A stretch of 35,003 nt of DNA from Bacillota bacterium (GCA_023411375.1 JAEYOW010000031.1:1-35003), one strand, 5' to 3'; counted from the first letter of the stretch, positions 8,271 to 16,596 are shown. Translations and numbers: made by a program. The notes: a model not told the origin generated them from the letters alone.

Positions 8271-9542
8271 CTATCCCCTGCCTGCCAACAGGCCGCCGGC
8301 AAACGCGAACATCAGATTGTAGCCGCCGCAATCGCCGTCCACGTCCAGCACCTCGCCGGCAGCGTACAGGCCTTTTTGCAGCCGGCTTTCCATGGTGGAC
8401 GGATCAAATGCCGCGGCCTCGACGCCGCCCGCCGTTACCTGCGCCGCCTCAAAGCCGCGCGTTTCCAGTACCCGCAATGAAAAATCCGCTATTGCGCGCG
8501 CAAGCCGTACCGCTTCCTCATCTGCGAGCGAAGCGGCAGGCCGGGACAGATCATTGATTTTTGCCGCGCGCAGAAGCGCCTGGCTCAGCGCTGCGCTCGC
8601 CGCGCCTGTCAGCAGCGCGCAAAGCGGCACCTTCGCGCGCGCCTCCCGACGCTCCGCAAGCCACGCGAACGCGTCCCTGTGCGCCCCCTCCGCGCCCAAG
8701 AGCGCTTCCCGCAAATCTATATGAAGGGTACAGCCCGGTTCCACAAAGCGCGCAAGCTGCATGGCCGCGATACCGCTTACGCCGTCCCCGGCAAAAAGTG
8801 CCTCACCCGCGCTTTCATGCAGCAAGCCGCCGTTTTCCCCGGTCAGGCGAAGCCCCGCGCGCACGCGCTGGCCCGCAAGCCCGGCGATGGGCCTTTCCTC
8901 CGTCACCAGCGCGCACAGGGCGGGTTTGAGGGGCGTCAGCCGGTGCCCAAACGCCGTCAGCAGGGCGTAGGCGGTGCCGTCCGTGCCATGCGCGGGCGCC
9001 GCCGCGCCGCCGACGGTCACGATCAGGCGGTCTGCCTTGTAGCAGACATCACGCTGGGCAACCACGCCGCCCTTTTTCACCTTGCCGCCCGCCTTGGGCC
9101 TGTCCGGCTCGTATTCGCTTTCCACCGCGCAGACCTCAAACCCGCCGCCGCAAGCCGAGGCGGACACGGCACGCGTGCCGACGCGAAACGCGACGCCCAG
9201 CTTTTCGGCGCGAAGGAGCATCGCATCCGCCGCCACGCCCGCCATCAAGGCGGCAGGGTAGACGCGCTCTTCCTCCCGCGTCAGCGTAATACCGAGGTCC
9301 TCCAAAAAGGCGCGCACCCTTGCATAGGGCATATGAGACAGCACCTTAAGCGCAAATTCGCGGTTTCCATAAAAAACCGGCTCGCCGCTGTTGAGGAGGT
9401 TCCCCCGTCCGTTTCCCGTTACGCCCAGCTTTTTGAGCGGCCTGCGGTTACGCTCCAAAACGGTTACGCCGTCTCCCCTCCCCGCCGCGGCAATCGCCGC
9501 CGACAGACCGGCCGCGCCGCCGCCCACGATCAGCGTACGCAT
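8271..9542 (-). CDS. HI0933/YhiN-family FAD-dependent flavoprotein
   Basis: 423 residues. The N-terminal dinucleotide-binding motif is VGGGAAGLSAAIAAA, followed by VLERNRRPLKKLGVTGNGRGNLLN, the signature of the HI0933 (BaiN-like) flavoprotein family. The C-terminus has the second family block, VTAGGVEAAAFDPSTMES and GGYNLMFAFAGGLLAG, which closes the FAD site. Known members include the 7-dehydroxylation-linked bile acid reductase BaiN, but most have no assigned substrate and none should be inferred here. The ATG at 9542 overlaps the stop of the upstream cysteine-cluster gene (TGATG), with a possible GTG at 9545; GAGG lies 8 bases before the ATG. The two are therefore translationally coupled. 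The protein appears complete and cytoplasmic. Confidence is high for family, low for reaction. Confidence 0.87.
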   Translation of the reverse strand: MRTLIVGGGAAGLSAAIAAAGRGDGVTVLERNRRPLKKLGVTGNGRGNLLNSGEPVFYGNREFALKVLSHMPYARVRAFLEDLGITLTREEERVYPAALMAGVAADAMLLRAEKLGVAFRVGTRAVSASACGGGFEVCAVESEYEPDRPKAGGKVKKGGVVAQRDVCYKADRLIVTVGGAAAPAHGTDGTAYALLTAFGHRLTPLKPALCALVTEERPIAGLAGQRVRAGLRLTGENGGLLHESAGEALFAGDGVSGIAAMQLARFVEPGCTLHIDLREALLGAEGAHRDAFAWLAERREARAKVPLCALLTGAASAALSQALLRAAKINDLSRPAASLADEEAVRLARAIADFSLRVLETRGFEAAQVTAGGVEAAAFDPSTMESRLQKGLYAAGEVLDVDGDCGGYNLMFAFAGGLLAGRG

Positions 9543-10093
9543 CACAGCCGCCTCATTTCATCCAGCAGCCGCTGCTCGTTATGCAGCGCCTCCAGCATAT
9601 ATACATTGCCAATCAGCGCCTCGCCCGCCCTTTGCACAGCGCCGATAAAATCCGCGCTCATGGCCCGCAGGCCGCCCTGCTCCAACAGCGGACAGCAGCA
9701 CCACGCACGGGGATCAAGCTCCGCCAGCACCTGCGTGCGCTCGCCCAGCTCGTCCCCCAGCAGCCTGATGCGCAAAGGAAACATCCGGCACGCAAGCGGC
9801 CTGTGCTCTCGGAGACAATCGCCCTCGCAAACCAGCCTTTTTCCGCCCCGAAAGAGCGTATCGTCATCCGCCAGATGAAAAGCAAAGCCCTCTACCGGCT
9901 TTTTGTAAAATTCCTCCTCAAATGGAAAAAGGAGCATGCCGTTTTCGCCGGTATCGTCGGATTGGCAGCACGCGCCGCCGCAAAGTCTGCCGCAGTTGGA
10001 TTTGAGCGGCGTTATGTCCGCGAGCGTTTCACGCGCCTGGCGCAGCACCCGAAGCGCGGCCGGGCGGGCAATTAATGACATCAAAATGGGCAT
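9542..10093 (-). CDS. Cysteine-cluster (YkgJ-like) protein
   Basis: 183 residues. Cysteines come in ordered groups: C34 and C38, C42-C43 (NCGRLCGGACC), C89 and C93 followed by REHRPLACRMFPLR with C102, and a CCC run at 132-134. The CxxxCxxxCC and HRPLxCRxFPL pattern resembles the proposed zinc- or iron-chelating YkgJ domain, whose activity is not well defined. The ATG at 10093 is preceded by GGAGGTGCGCT; a longer frame to 10150 would start inside the promoter region. It is the first gene of a two-gene operon with the HI0933-type flavoprotein, overlapping it at TGATG. A metal-linked redox partner role is inference. The triple cysteine near the end is unusual and could add a second metal site. 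Confidence 0.7.
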   Translation of the reverse strand: MPILMSLIARPAALRVLRQARETLADITPLKSNCGRLCGGACCQSDDTGENGMLLFPFEEEFYKKPVEGFAFHLADDDTLFRGGKRLVCEGDCLREHRPLACRMFPLRIRLLGDELGERTQVLAELDPRAWCCCPLLEQGGLRAMSADFIGAVQRAGEALIGNVYMLEALHNEQRLLDEMRRL

Positions 10094-10121
10094 AGCGCAC
10101 CTCCATGGAATGGATAAAAGT

Positions 10122-10150
10122 ATCTTAGCAGAGCTGGGCGGCATTTGCAA
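10122..10150 (-). promoter_or_regulatory. Promoter of the cysteine-cluster/flavoprotein operon
   Basis: Minus strand TTGCAA (10150-10145), 17 bp, TAAGAT (10127-10122). The -10 box is weak (4 of 6). Its -35 box lies 6 bp from the -35 box of the divergent rluA-type promoter. Confidence 0.6.
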
Positions 10151-10156
10151 GCGCGG

Positions 10157-10185
10157 TTGCCTGTAGGCGCGAGGCGTGCTATACT
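10157..10185 (+). promoter_or_regulatory. Promoter of the RluA-family gene
   Basis: TTGCCT (10157-10162), 17 bp, TATACT (10180-10185), about 65 bp ahead of the start codon. Confidence 0.62.
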
Positions 10186-10252
10186 TCTTTCATCCGCCCG
10201 CGCCGCCGGCTAACCGCCGTGCGCAACGGCCATGAAAAGGGAGCGAACGACG

Positions 10253-11191
10253 ATGCCCGAGCTTCGCATGATCATCCCGCCGGAGATGGAAGGGCGGCCT
10301 CTTCGCCATGCCGCGCTATGCGGGCTTCACATGTCCAACGGACAGTTTAAGCGCGCGAAATTTCAGGGCGAAGTGCTTCTAAACGGCGTGCCCGCGCTTG
10401 CCAACGCGCGCCTTTTGGCCGGAAGCGAGCTGGTGATACGCGTGCCGGAGCCCGTCAACACCCAGCCCGAGCCAAGCCCGCTGCCCTTATGCGTCCCATA
10501 CGAGGACGACGCCTTCCTGATGGTGGACAAGCCCGCGCCGCTGCCCTCCTCCTCATCCGTCCGCCAAGAGGGCCTGACGCTTGAAAACGCGGTATACGCT
10601 TACCTTGGTTGCCCGGAAGCCTTTGTTTACCGTCCCGTCAACCGGCTGGACAAGGGCACGAGCGGGCTGATGCTTGTAGCGAAAACCGCCCACGCCCAGC
10701 ACCTTTTGCAGCGGCTTTTGCACAGCGCTGATTTTGTGCGGGAATACCTGGCGGTGGTTGAAGGCACGCCACCGGAAGCGGAAGGCCTGATCGACCTGCC
10801 GATCGGCAAAGCGGAAGGCGCGACCGTGCGCCGCGAGATACGGCCCGACGGCAGGGAAGCGCGCACGCTGTACCGGGTTCTCCGAACTGAAAACGGGCGC
10901 AGCCTTATCCGCCTGCGGCTGGACACGGGCCGCACCCATCAGATCCGCGTGCATATGCGAGCCCTGGGCTGTCCCGTGGCCGGAGATTTTCTATATGGCA
11001 CGGAGTTGGAGGCCCTTCCGCGCCGGTTCGCGCTTCACAGCGCGTATTGCCGGGTAAAGCATCCGATTACCGGCGAGTGGGTGGCGCACGAAAGCCCTTT
11101 GCCGCCGGAACTGGAGAGGCTGTTGACGGGCGGGCAGGCGCGCCGTGGTTTTGTTGCGGCCGTCCCTTGGCAATGCGGATTATGGAATTAA
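10253..11191 (+). CDS. RluA-family RNA pseudouridine synthase
   Basis: 312 residues. It isomerises uridine to pseudouridine in rRNA or tRNA. An S4-like RNA-binding segment (about 8-75, with RHAALCGLHMSNGQFKRAKFQGEVLLNG) precedes the catalytic domain. The family signature NRLDKGTSGLMLVAK carries the catalytic aspartate, D133. LDTGRTHQIRVHMRALGCPVAGDFLYG is the second conserved block. The ATG at 10253 is used because GGGAG lies 9 bases ahead; an upstream ATG at 10232 would overlap that site. The C-terminal tail after ELERLLTG is not conserved-looking. The target base cannot be predicted; several RluA paralogues are normal in Clostridia. It is transcribed alone, divergently from the cysteine-cluster operon. 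Confidence 0.92.
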   Translation: MPELRMIIPPEMEGRPLRHAALCGLHMSNGQFKRAKFQGEVLLNGVPALANARLLAGSELVIRVPEPVNTQPEPSPLPLCVPYEDDAFLMVDKPAPLPSSSSVRQEGLTLENAVYAYLGCPEAFVYRPVNRLDKGTSGLMLVAKTAHAQHLLQRLLHSADFVREYLAVVEGTPPEAEGLIDLPIGKAEGATVRREIRPDGREARTLYRVLRTENGRSLIRLRLDTGRTHQIRVHMRALGCPVAGDFLYGTELEALPRRFALHSAYCRVKHPITGEWVAHESPLPPELERLLTGGQARRGFVAAVPWQCGLWN

Positions 11192-11276
11192 AATGGGATG
11201 CCGCCATACCGCTGTTTTTGAGTTTCAAACGATGAACCCAAGCGTTGAGACGACCGGGAGCCGAACCCCTTTTCAG

Positions 11277-11334
11277 GCCTTGCGGCCCTCCGCCGCAAGG
11301 CGGTAAAAAGCCGCGCGGCCCAGTGCCGCGCGGC
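11277..11334 (-). terminator. Terminator of the mgl-type operon, with a second hairpin behind it
   Basis: On the minus strand the 10-bp stem GCCGCGCGGC (11334-11325 with 11319-11310, loop of five) is followed by CTTTTTA. A second hairpin (GCCTTGCGG, 11277-11285, with 11293-11301) lies just beyond without a T tract. A third small stem (11371-11378/11382-11389) follows the mglC stop. The 225-bp gap 11192-11416 otherwise holds nothing I can support as a gene. Confidence 0.75.
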
Positions 11335-11416
11335 GTACTTTGAAAACGAAACCAACCCGGTTTACACCCTCTGGGCGCAAAGCGCCCGGAAGCGGGTACA
11401 GGCCATACCCCTATTG

Positions 11417-12493
11417 TTACTTTTTGGTGAGGTACTTGCGCATGTCGATGGCGCAGGCCACCAGAATGACGGCGCCCTTGATGATATAGGTCGTGTTGCC
11501 GCTGATGCCCAGGAAGGTCATGCCGCTCATGATGAGCTGCATGAGCAGCACGCCCAGCACCACGCCGCTGATCTTGCCGATGCCGCCTACGAAGGATACG
11601 CCGCCGATGACGCAGGCCGCGATGGCGTCCAGCTCGTAGTTAAGGCCGATGGTGCCGGTGGACGCGCCCATGCGGGCCGCCTCGACGAAACCGGTATAGC
11701 CATAGGTCGCGCCGGCCAGCATGAACACGCCGATGATGACCGCCATCACGTTGACGCCGGACACGCGCGCCGCCTCTTCGTTGGAACCGACGGCAAACAT
11801 GTTTTTACCAAACGTGGTTTTGTTCCAGATAAACCACATAATGGCCGTCACCACAACGGCAAGGGCGACGTAGCTCATCACGGGGGTGTTTCCCAGCTTG
11901 AACATGGGCTGGGTCACAAAGCCGGTGGTATAGCTCTCGTCCAGGTTGGAAATCTGCGCCGCATTGCTGACCGTCAAATAAATGCCGTAGGTGATCAGCT
12001 GGGTGGACAAGGTCACGATGAAGGGATGGAGCTTGAACTTGGATACGCAAAAGCCGTTGATAAAGCCAATCGCCGCGCCGACAGCCAGCACGATCAGCAC
12101 AACCGCGAATACGGGCCAGGCAGCGCCGCCCTCCAGGAAACGGTTGGCAGCGCCGGTTTTTTGCAGCAGAATGGCCGCTACAAAGCCGCCCAAGCCCACC
12201 ACCCGGCCGGCGGAGAGATCGGTGCCGGTCAGGATGATCGCGCCCGCGATACCCAGGGCAATGGGCAGCCTGGTTGCGGTCAGCTGGATGATATTGATGA
12301 TGGATGCGGTAGAGAGAAAAGCCGGTCGCTGAATTTGGATATAGATGACCAGCAGCAGGATGATAATAATCATCGCATGGTCCAAAAGCCAGTTGCCGAT
12401 GAAGCGGCCCTTGTCCCGCCCGCTCAGGGCTTTAAATTCACTCCATTTTTTAGCGATGCCGTTATTGCGTACGGCAGGTTTGAGTTCTGACAT
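11417..12493 (-). CDS. mglC: MglC-like sugar ABC transporter permease
   Basis: 358 residues, the membrane channel of a galactose/methyl-galactoside-type importer. About ten hydrophobic segments follow a ~40-residue soluble N-terminus. The block GAIILTGTDLSAGRVVGLGGFVAA is the MglC-type version of the conserved permease motif (RbsC and XylH differ in this stretch), and AIAACVIGGVSFVGGIGKISGVVLG near the end is the coupling-loop region. The start has GGGAGG upstream, and the gene sits 17 bp after the mglA stop, last in the operon, followed by a terminator. The MglC-type match is good, but specificity comes from the binding protein; glucose or galactose is likely, and other aldoses are possible. 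Confidence 0.88.
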   Translation of the reverse strand: MSELKPAVRNNGIAKKWSEFKALSGRDKGRFIGNWLLDHAMIIIILLLVIYIQIQRPAFLSTASIINIIQLTATRLPIALGIAGAIILTGTDLSAGRVVGLGGFVAAILLQKTGAANRFLEGGAAWPVFAVVLIVLAVGAAIGFINGFCVSKFKLHPFIVTLSTQLITYGIYLTVSNAAQISNLDESYTTGFVTQPMFKLGNTPVMSYVALAVVVTAIMWFIWNKTTFGKNMFAVGSNEEAARVSGVNVMAVIIGVFMLAGATYGYTGFVEAARMGASTGTIGLNYELDAIAACVIGGVSFVGGIGKISGVVLGVLLMQLIMSGMTFLGISGNTTYIIKGAVILVACAIDMRKYLTKK

Positions 12494-12510
12494 GAATATC
12501 CGGCCTCCCT

Positions 12511-14049
12511 TTAAACGTATTTCGCCGCCAGCGTCATAATTTCTTCCTGGGTGGTGCTGCCGGCGGCCACCTCGCCGGCGAGGCGGCCGCCGGACATAAC
12601 AAGAATCCGGTCACACACGCCCAGCAGCTCCGGCATTTCGGAGGAAACCATAATCACGGATTTGCCAACCCGGGCCATATCCATGATCAGCTGATAAATT
12701 TCATACTTTGCGCCCACGTCAATGCCCCGGGTGGGTTCGTCCAGCAGGAAAATTTCCGGCTCGGTAAGCATCCAGCGCCCGAAAATAACCTTCTGCTGGT
12801 TGCCGCCGGAGAGGGAGCGGATCTGTGTGGACTGGGACGGGGTCTTGATGTGCATTGCGCCGATGGACCAGTTGGTGCGCTCCGCCATCTTTTTATTGCT
12901 TAAATACAGATGATGCTTCAGGTATTTTTTCAAGCTGGAGATAACCGTGTTATCCCGGATATTCATGATGTTAAAAATACCCGTGGCCCGGCGCTCCTCC
13001 GTCACCATAGCGAAGCCGTTCCGGATGGCTTCCTTGGGCGAGCGGTTGTATACCCGCCGGCCCTCCTTGTACAGCTCGCCGCTTTTTCGGGTGGCGCTGC
13101 CAAAGATGTTTTCCAAAAGCTCTGTGCGGCCCGAGCCATCCAGCCCGGCCACGCCAAGGATTTCGCCCTTTTTCAGCTCGAAGGAAACGTCGCGAAGCAA
13201 CGAATATTCAGCGCTCAGATGCTCCACCTTCAGCTCCACCTCGTCCTGAACGTCATAATCCTTGGGCGGAAAGCGGTTGGTAAGCTCGCGGCCCACCATC
13301 AGGCGGATGATCTCGTTCATGGTCAGCTCGCTGGAGGGCCTGGTGGCCACCCACTGCCCGTCGCGCATAATGGTGACCTCGTCTGAGATGCGGAGTATCT
13401 CCTCCATTTTATGAGAAATATAGATGATGCCGCAGCCCCTGTCGCGAAGCATGTTGATAATGCGGAAAAGGTGCTCGACCTCCTGCTCCGTCAGCGACGA
13501 TGTGGGCTCGTCAAATACGATCACCTTCGCGTTAAAGGACACCGCCTTGGCGATCTCAACCATCTGGCGTTGAGATACGGGCATGGCGCCCATGATGGTC
13601 TTTGGGTTTACATCAATCTGCAATTCCTCAAAAACCTTCATGGTATCCCTGTACATATGCTTTTCAGATATGGCGGGCGTACCCTTAATTTTGGGGTAAC
13701 GTCCCAGCCAGATATTATCCATCACGTTGCGCCGAAGGGCCTGGTTCAATTCCTGGTGCACCATGGCCACGCCGTTGTCCAGCGCCTCGCGCGAGGATTT
13801 AAAATCGACTTCCTTGCCCTCCAAAAAAATATGCCCCTCGTCCTTGCTATAGATACCGAAAAGGCATTTCATCAGCGTGGATTTGCCAGCGCCGTTCTCG
13901 CCCATCAGGGCGTGCACGGTGCCGGCCTTCACCGTCATCGAAACATCGTCCAGCGCCTTTACGCCGGGAAAACTTTTGCTGATATGCTCCATGCGCAGCA
14001 ATACGGGCTGCGCGGCCTGTTCCATGGTCCTGTCCGCCTGTGCTTCCAT
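12511..14049 (-). CDS. mglA: MglA-like sugar ABC transporter ATPase (two ABC domains)
   Basis: 512 residues, normal for the family. Two fused nucleotide-binding domains: the first has Walker A GENGAGKST (50-58), a signature region MPVSQRQMVEIAKA and Walker B VIVFDEPTSSL. The second has the degenerate Walker A GVAGLDGSGRTE usual in this family, then LSGGNQQKVIFGRW and IFLLDEPTRGIDVGAK. It powers sugar import by the MglC channel. I chose the ATG at 14049 (AAGGAGAG upstream) rather than the in-frame ATG at 14139, because the longer version would translate through the intergenic hairpin at 14129-14150. It lies between mglB and mglC on the minus strand. Confidence 0.92.
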   Translation of the reverse strand: MEAQADRTMEQAAQPVLLRMEHISKSFPGVKALDDVSMTVKAGTVHALMGENGAGKSTLMKCLFGIYSKDEGHIFLEGKEVDFKSSREALDNGVAMVHQELNQALRRNVMDNIWLGRYPKIKGTPAISEKHMYRDTMKVFEELQIDVNPKTIMGAMPVSQRQMVEIAKAVSFNAKVIVFDEPTSSLTEQEVEHLFRIINMLRDRGCGIIYISHKMEEILRISDEVTIMRDGQWVATRPSSELTMNEIIRLMVGRELTNRFPPKDYDVQDEVELKVEHLSAEYSLLRDVSFELKKGEILGVAGLDGSGRTELLENIFGSATRKSGELYKEGRRVYNRSPKEAIRNGFAMVTEERRATGIFNIMNIRDNTVISSLKKYLKHHLYLSNKKMAERTNWSIGAMHIKTPSQSTQIRSLSGGNQQKVIFGRWMLTEPEIFLLDEPTRGIDVGAKYEIYQLIMDMARVGKSVIMVSSEMPELLGVCDRILVMSGGRLAGEVAAGSTTQEEIMTLAAKYV

Positions 14050-14128
14050 TTGCCGCTCTCCTTCCCTGGAGATTTCCGCTTGGACGGAGGAACGCGCCCT
14101 CCCCCAATACTCTTCCAGATGATCTAAA

Positions 14129-14150
14129 CGGAGGGGCATATGCCCCTCCG
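14129..14150 (-). other. Perfect 22-bp intercistronic hairpin between mglB and mglA
   Basis: A perfect inverted repeat (half-site CGGAGGGGCAT) lies 23 bp after the mglB stop. On the minus strand it is followed by TTTAGAT, a poor T tract, so it is better read as a 3'-end stabiliser or leaky terminator that would favour binding-protein mRNA over the ATPase and permease part. Confidence 0.7.
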
Positions 14151-14173
14151 CAAATGGTCTTTGTTGAGCCTGT

Positions 14174-15235
14174 TCACTCGCCGGTGTACACAGCGTAGGG
14201 GATAACGACCTTCCAGCCGTCCACCTGTACGAAGTTCTCGTTCAGGCCTTCGAACATGGCCTTGCCGGCGATCATGTTCTGGGCGATGGTCGAGATAGCT
14301 TCCGCCATGCCTTCATAGTCCTGCTTGATGGAGCCGGCCATGAAGCCCTTGTTGATGAAGTTCTCCACAGCGTCGGGGGTGGCGTCCACGCCGAACACGG
14401 GGATGGTGGTGGTGCCTTCGCCGTTGTTGTAGCCCATAGCCTGGAGGGCCTGGATGGCGCCGATGGCCATTTCGTCGTTGTTGGCGATTACCAGCTCAAC
14501 CATGTTGTTGTTGTCCAGGTTGTACTGGGCCAGAATGGTCTGCATGTAATCCTGCGCAACCTGACGGCTCCAGGTGCCGTTCTGGTCCACGAGGTACTTC
14601 TGGGCGTTTTGGTCGTCATAGAACTTGAGGGGGGCCTTGCCGGCCTCGGTCAGCTTCGCATCCGCGTTTTCCACACCGTACTTGGTGCGGGCGATGGCTT
14701 CCTGGTTGTCTTCCTGGCCCTTAAACATGACGTAGCTGATCACGCCGTCGCCGTTCAAATCATACTTGTCGTAATCGGCCAGCAGGTAGTCGCCGATCAT
14801 GTTGCCTTGCATGATACCGGCTTCCTCATAGTTGGTGCCGATGAAGCAAGCCTTGTCGTAGCTCTTCACCACGTCCTCGGAAACGGAGCGGTTGAAGAAA
14901 ATCAGAGGGATATCGGCCGCCTTGGCCTGATCCACAACGTTCTGGGCAATGCCGTCCGCGCCGGTTTCCACGATGTTTACGCACAGCAGATCCAGACCCG
15001 TGGCGATCGCGGTGGTGATCTGATCGGTCTGGGTGGTCTGGGTGGCGTTGGAGTCCTGATCGGTATAGGCGATGCCGGCGGCCTCGAAGTCAGCGTTCAG
15101 GGAGGCGCGCACATTGGACAGATACACGTCGCTCATGCTGTACCAGAATACCTGGGTGGTGCCCTCCGCGACAGCCGCGCCGGCAAGGCCAAACACCAAC
15201 ATGGCCGCCATAAGGATCGAAAGCAGCTTTTTCAT
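14174..15235 (-). CDS. mglB: MglB-like galactose/glucose-binding protein
   Basis: 353 residues, exported sugar receptor of the importer. A signal peptide (KKLLSILMAAMLVFGLAGAAVA, cleavage near 23) has no lipobox cysteine. The mature part is a family 4 periplasmic binding protein. DLNGDGVIS (159-167) matches the EF-hand-like calcium loop of MglB, and IPLIFFNRSVS and VIANNDEMAIGAIQAL are typical sugar-binding strands. ATG 15235 follows AAAGGAGAGGA. First gene of mglBAC. The calcium loop argues for glucose/galactose rather than ribose binding. A paralogue with the same loop is encoded at 21851-22834 in the sensor operon. Confidence 0.9.
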   Translation of the reverse strand: MKKLLSILMAAMLVFGLAGAAVAEGTTQVFWYSMSDVYLSNVRASLNADFEAAGIAYTDQDSNATQTTQTDQITTAIATGLDLLCVNIVETGADGIAQNVVDQAKAADIPLIFFNRSVSEDVVKSYDKACFIGTNYEEAGIMQGNMIGDYLLADYDKYDLNGDGVISYVMFKGQEDNQEAIARTKYGVENADAKLTEAGKAPLKFYDDQNAQKYLVDQNGTWSRQVAQDYMQTILAQYNLDNNNMVELVIANNDEMAIGAIQALQAMGYNNGEGTTTIPVFGVDATPDAVENFINKGFMAGSIKQDYEGMAEAISTIAQNMIAGKAMFEGLNENFVQVDGWKVVIPYAVYTGE

Positions 15236-15294
15236 AAAAATCCTCTCCTTTTCTCAATTGCCGACACGTCATGCATGTCCGCTTTGTACTTCAT

Positions 15295-15323
15295 AGTATA
15301 GCGGTTTCTTCAGATTGATGAAT
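15295..15323 (-). promoter_or_regulatory. Probable mgl promoter, weak -35 (activator-dependent type)
   Basis: Minus strand TATACT (15300-15295) lies about 60 bp upstream of mglB. At 17-18 bp further up there is only an ATTCAT-like hexamer. A good -10 with a poor -35 is what an activated promoter looks like; the YesN- or AraC-type regulators at 16642-19191 are the obvious candidates. No operator could be defined by eye. Confidence 0.45.
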
Positions 15324-15391
15324 AGAAGATTTTCCGAAAAAATGTGGAATTCCTCTTGAACTGCTGCTTCCAGTCGCGCCCCGGCTGCCTC

Positions 15392-16036
15392 TCAGCCCTC
15401 CTGTATAACCCGGCAATCGGCCAGGACGTCCGGCATAAAGCGCATGCTGTCCCTATCGGTAATTTCGCGGATTACCCGGCAGGGCACGCCCGCGGCAAAG
15501 GTATTGGGCGGAATGTCGCGCGTAACCACGCTGCCCGCGCCGATGACGCACCCATCCCCGATGGTGACGCCGCCACAGACCGTAACATTGGCGGACAGCC
15601 ATACGTCGTTGCCGATTTTGACCGGCCGGGCATAGCACATGTGCTTTGGCTCCCCATCCACATTAAGCATCCGCCTGCGTTCTGAGGCGACCAACGGATG
15701 CACGGGCGTGACGATGGTAACATTAGGCCCGAAATCTACGTTGTCGCCGATGGTTACCCTCGCGTCGTCCTGGATGGTCAGGTTAACGTTGCCAAAAAAG
15801 TTATCCCCGATTTGGGTATGTACGCCGTAATGGAAAAACACCGGCCCCTGGATAAAACTGTTTTTTCCAAAATGCCCAAGCAATTGGGAAAGCAGCTCCG
15901 CCCGGGTGTCCGTCTCATGCTCCAGAGTCAGGCTGTACTGGCTGCTTAAATTGTGCGCGCGCAGCTTGATAGCGCGCAGTTCGGGGTCGCCCGGGCTGAA
16001 TAGAATTCCTTTAAAAATGCGTTCTTCCTCTTTCAC
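15392..16036 (-). CDS. Maa/LacA-like hexapeptide-repeat sugar O-acetyltransferase
   Basis: 214 residues. The N-terminal helical cap (FKGILFSPGDPELRAIKLRAHNLSSQYSLT) is typical of maltose/galactoside acetyltransferases. After it come left-handed beta-helix repeats (VTIGDNVDFGPNVTI, VKIGNDVWLSANVTVCGGVTIGDGCVIGAGSVVT) and the terminal DIPPNTFAAGVPCRVIREI. The histidine in VTPVHPL is the expected catalytic residue. It transfers acetyl from acetyl-CoA to a sugar hydroxyl, often seen as detoxification of non-metabolisable sugars, which fits its place beside a sugar importer. The GTG start at 16036 has GGGAGG 8 bases ahead; the longer frame to 16081 would swallow that site. Substrate unknown. Confidence 0.87.
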   Translation of the reverse strand: MKEEERIFKGILFSPGDPELRAIKLRAHNLSSQYSLTLEHETDTRAELLSQLLGHFGKNSFIQGPVFFHYGVHTQIGDNFFGNVNLTIQDDARVTIGDNVDFGPNVTIVTPVHPLVASERRRMLNVDGEPKHMCYARPVKIGNDVWLSANVTVCGGVTIGDGCVIGAGSVVTRDIPPNTFAAGVPCRVIREITDRDSMRFMPDVLADCRVIQEG

Positions 16037-16108
16037 TGATGGATCCTCCCTTATCATTTTTATCTTTTGCGTGGCGCACATTTACAAAAAGATTCCGGTA
16101 TCGGATAC

Positions 16109-16114
16109 ATTATA
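16109..16114 (-). promoter_or_regulatory. Extended -10 promoter of the acetyltransferase gene
   Basis: Minus strand TGATATAAT, an extended -10, sits at the very end of the VOC gene, about 75 bp before the GTG start; the -35 region is poor. Confidence 0.5.
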
Positions 16115-16508
16115 TCATATCTTCCGCCGCGACAATTTCGATCTGGTTGCCTTCCGGGTCGAGCGCGCAGCTTTCATAATATCCGTCCCCGGTCACGCGC
16201 GGGCCGCTTACCACCTCGTAGCCCGCATCCCTTAACCTGGCAGTCAGGCCGTTTACCGCCTCCCTACCGCCCGGCTGAAACGCGAGATGCGTGTATCCGG
16301 TTCGGTAAAGAGGTTTTTCGATATCCTCCATACCGGGCCGGGTCATCATTTCCAGCCGCGAGCCGTCCTCAAAGGTAAGGAAATACGTCCTTAAACCCGT
16401 CGCCGGGTTATGGTAGCCCCCGTTGACCGCCGCCCCAAAAAAGGTTGTATAAAAATGCTTCATGGCATCCAAATCCCTGGCGTACAAGGCCGCATGCGCT
16501 ATTTTCAC
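16110..16508 (-). CDS. VOC-fold (glyoxalase I-like) protein
   Basis: 132 residues, the usual size for a single vicinal-oxygen-chelate protein. KIAHAALYARDLDAMKHFYTTFFG is the first beta-alpha-beta unit. YTHLAFQPGG and the closing ALDPEGNQIEIV form the second. Candidate metal ligands are H5 (KIAHAAL), the H of YTHLAF and the E of NQIEIV, as in glyoxalase I relatives. The GTG start at 16508 is preceded by GGGAGGG 7 bases away; a frame extending to 16643 has no support and would overlap the divergent promoter. A TATAGT-like -10 lies at 16544-16539. Activity, whether lactoylglutathione lyase-like or another reaction, cannot be told from sequence. Confidence 0.83.
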   Translation of the reverse strand: MKIAHAALYARDLDAMKHFYTTFFGAAVNGGYHNPATGLRTYFLTFEDGSRLEMMTRPGMEDIEKPLYRTGYTHLAFQPGGREAVNGLTARLRDAGYEVVSGPRVTGDGYYESCALDPEGNQIEIVAAEDMI

Positions 16509-16566
16509 GCCGGTTCCCTCCCATGCCGTTTTACTTGCACTATAGCACAATGCGCGATGGGTTTCC

Positions 16567-16596
16567 TTGCACAATTCAATGCGTTTATGGTATGAT
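16567..16596 (+). promoter_or_regulatory. Promoter of the AraC/two-component/binding-protein operon
   Basis: TTGCAC (16567-16572), 18 bp, TATGAT (16591-16596). It probably drives all five genes to 22834: I see no second promoter of this quality in the 51-bp gap before the response regulator, and the later gaps are 25 bp or less. Confidence 0.68.

Noticed and set aside
11246..11275. tRNA-like T-arm (minus strand GGGGTTCGGCTCCC)
   Set aside because: No acceptor, anticodon or D arm can be folded around it and there is no CCA end; the match is a chance GC-rich motif.
11414..12490. 358-codon plus-strand frame opposite mglC
   Set aside because: Translation is rich in His, Gly and Asp with no domain; it mirrors the permease codons almost exactly end to end.
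15300..15320. CcpA-type cre site overlapping the mgl promoter
   Set aside because: The best alignment has two to three mismatches at conserved positions, which is not better than chance.
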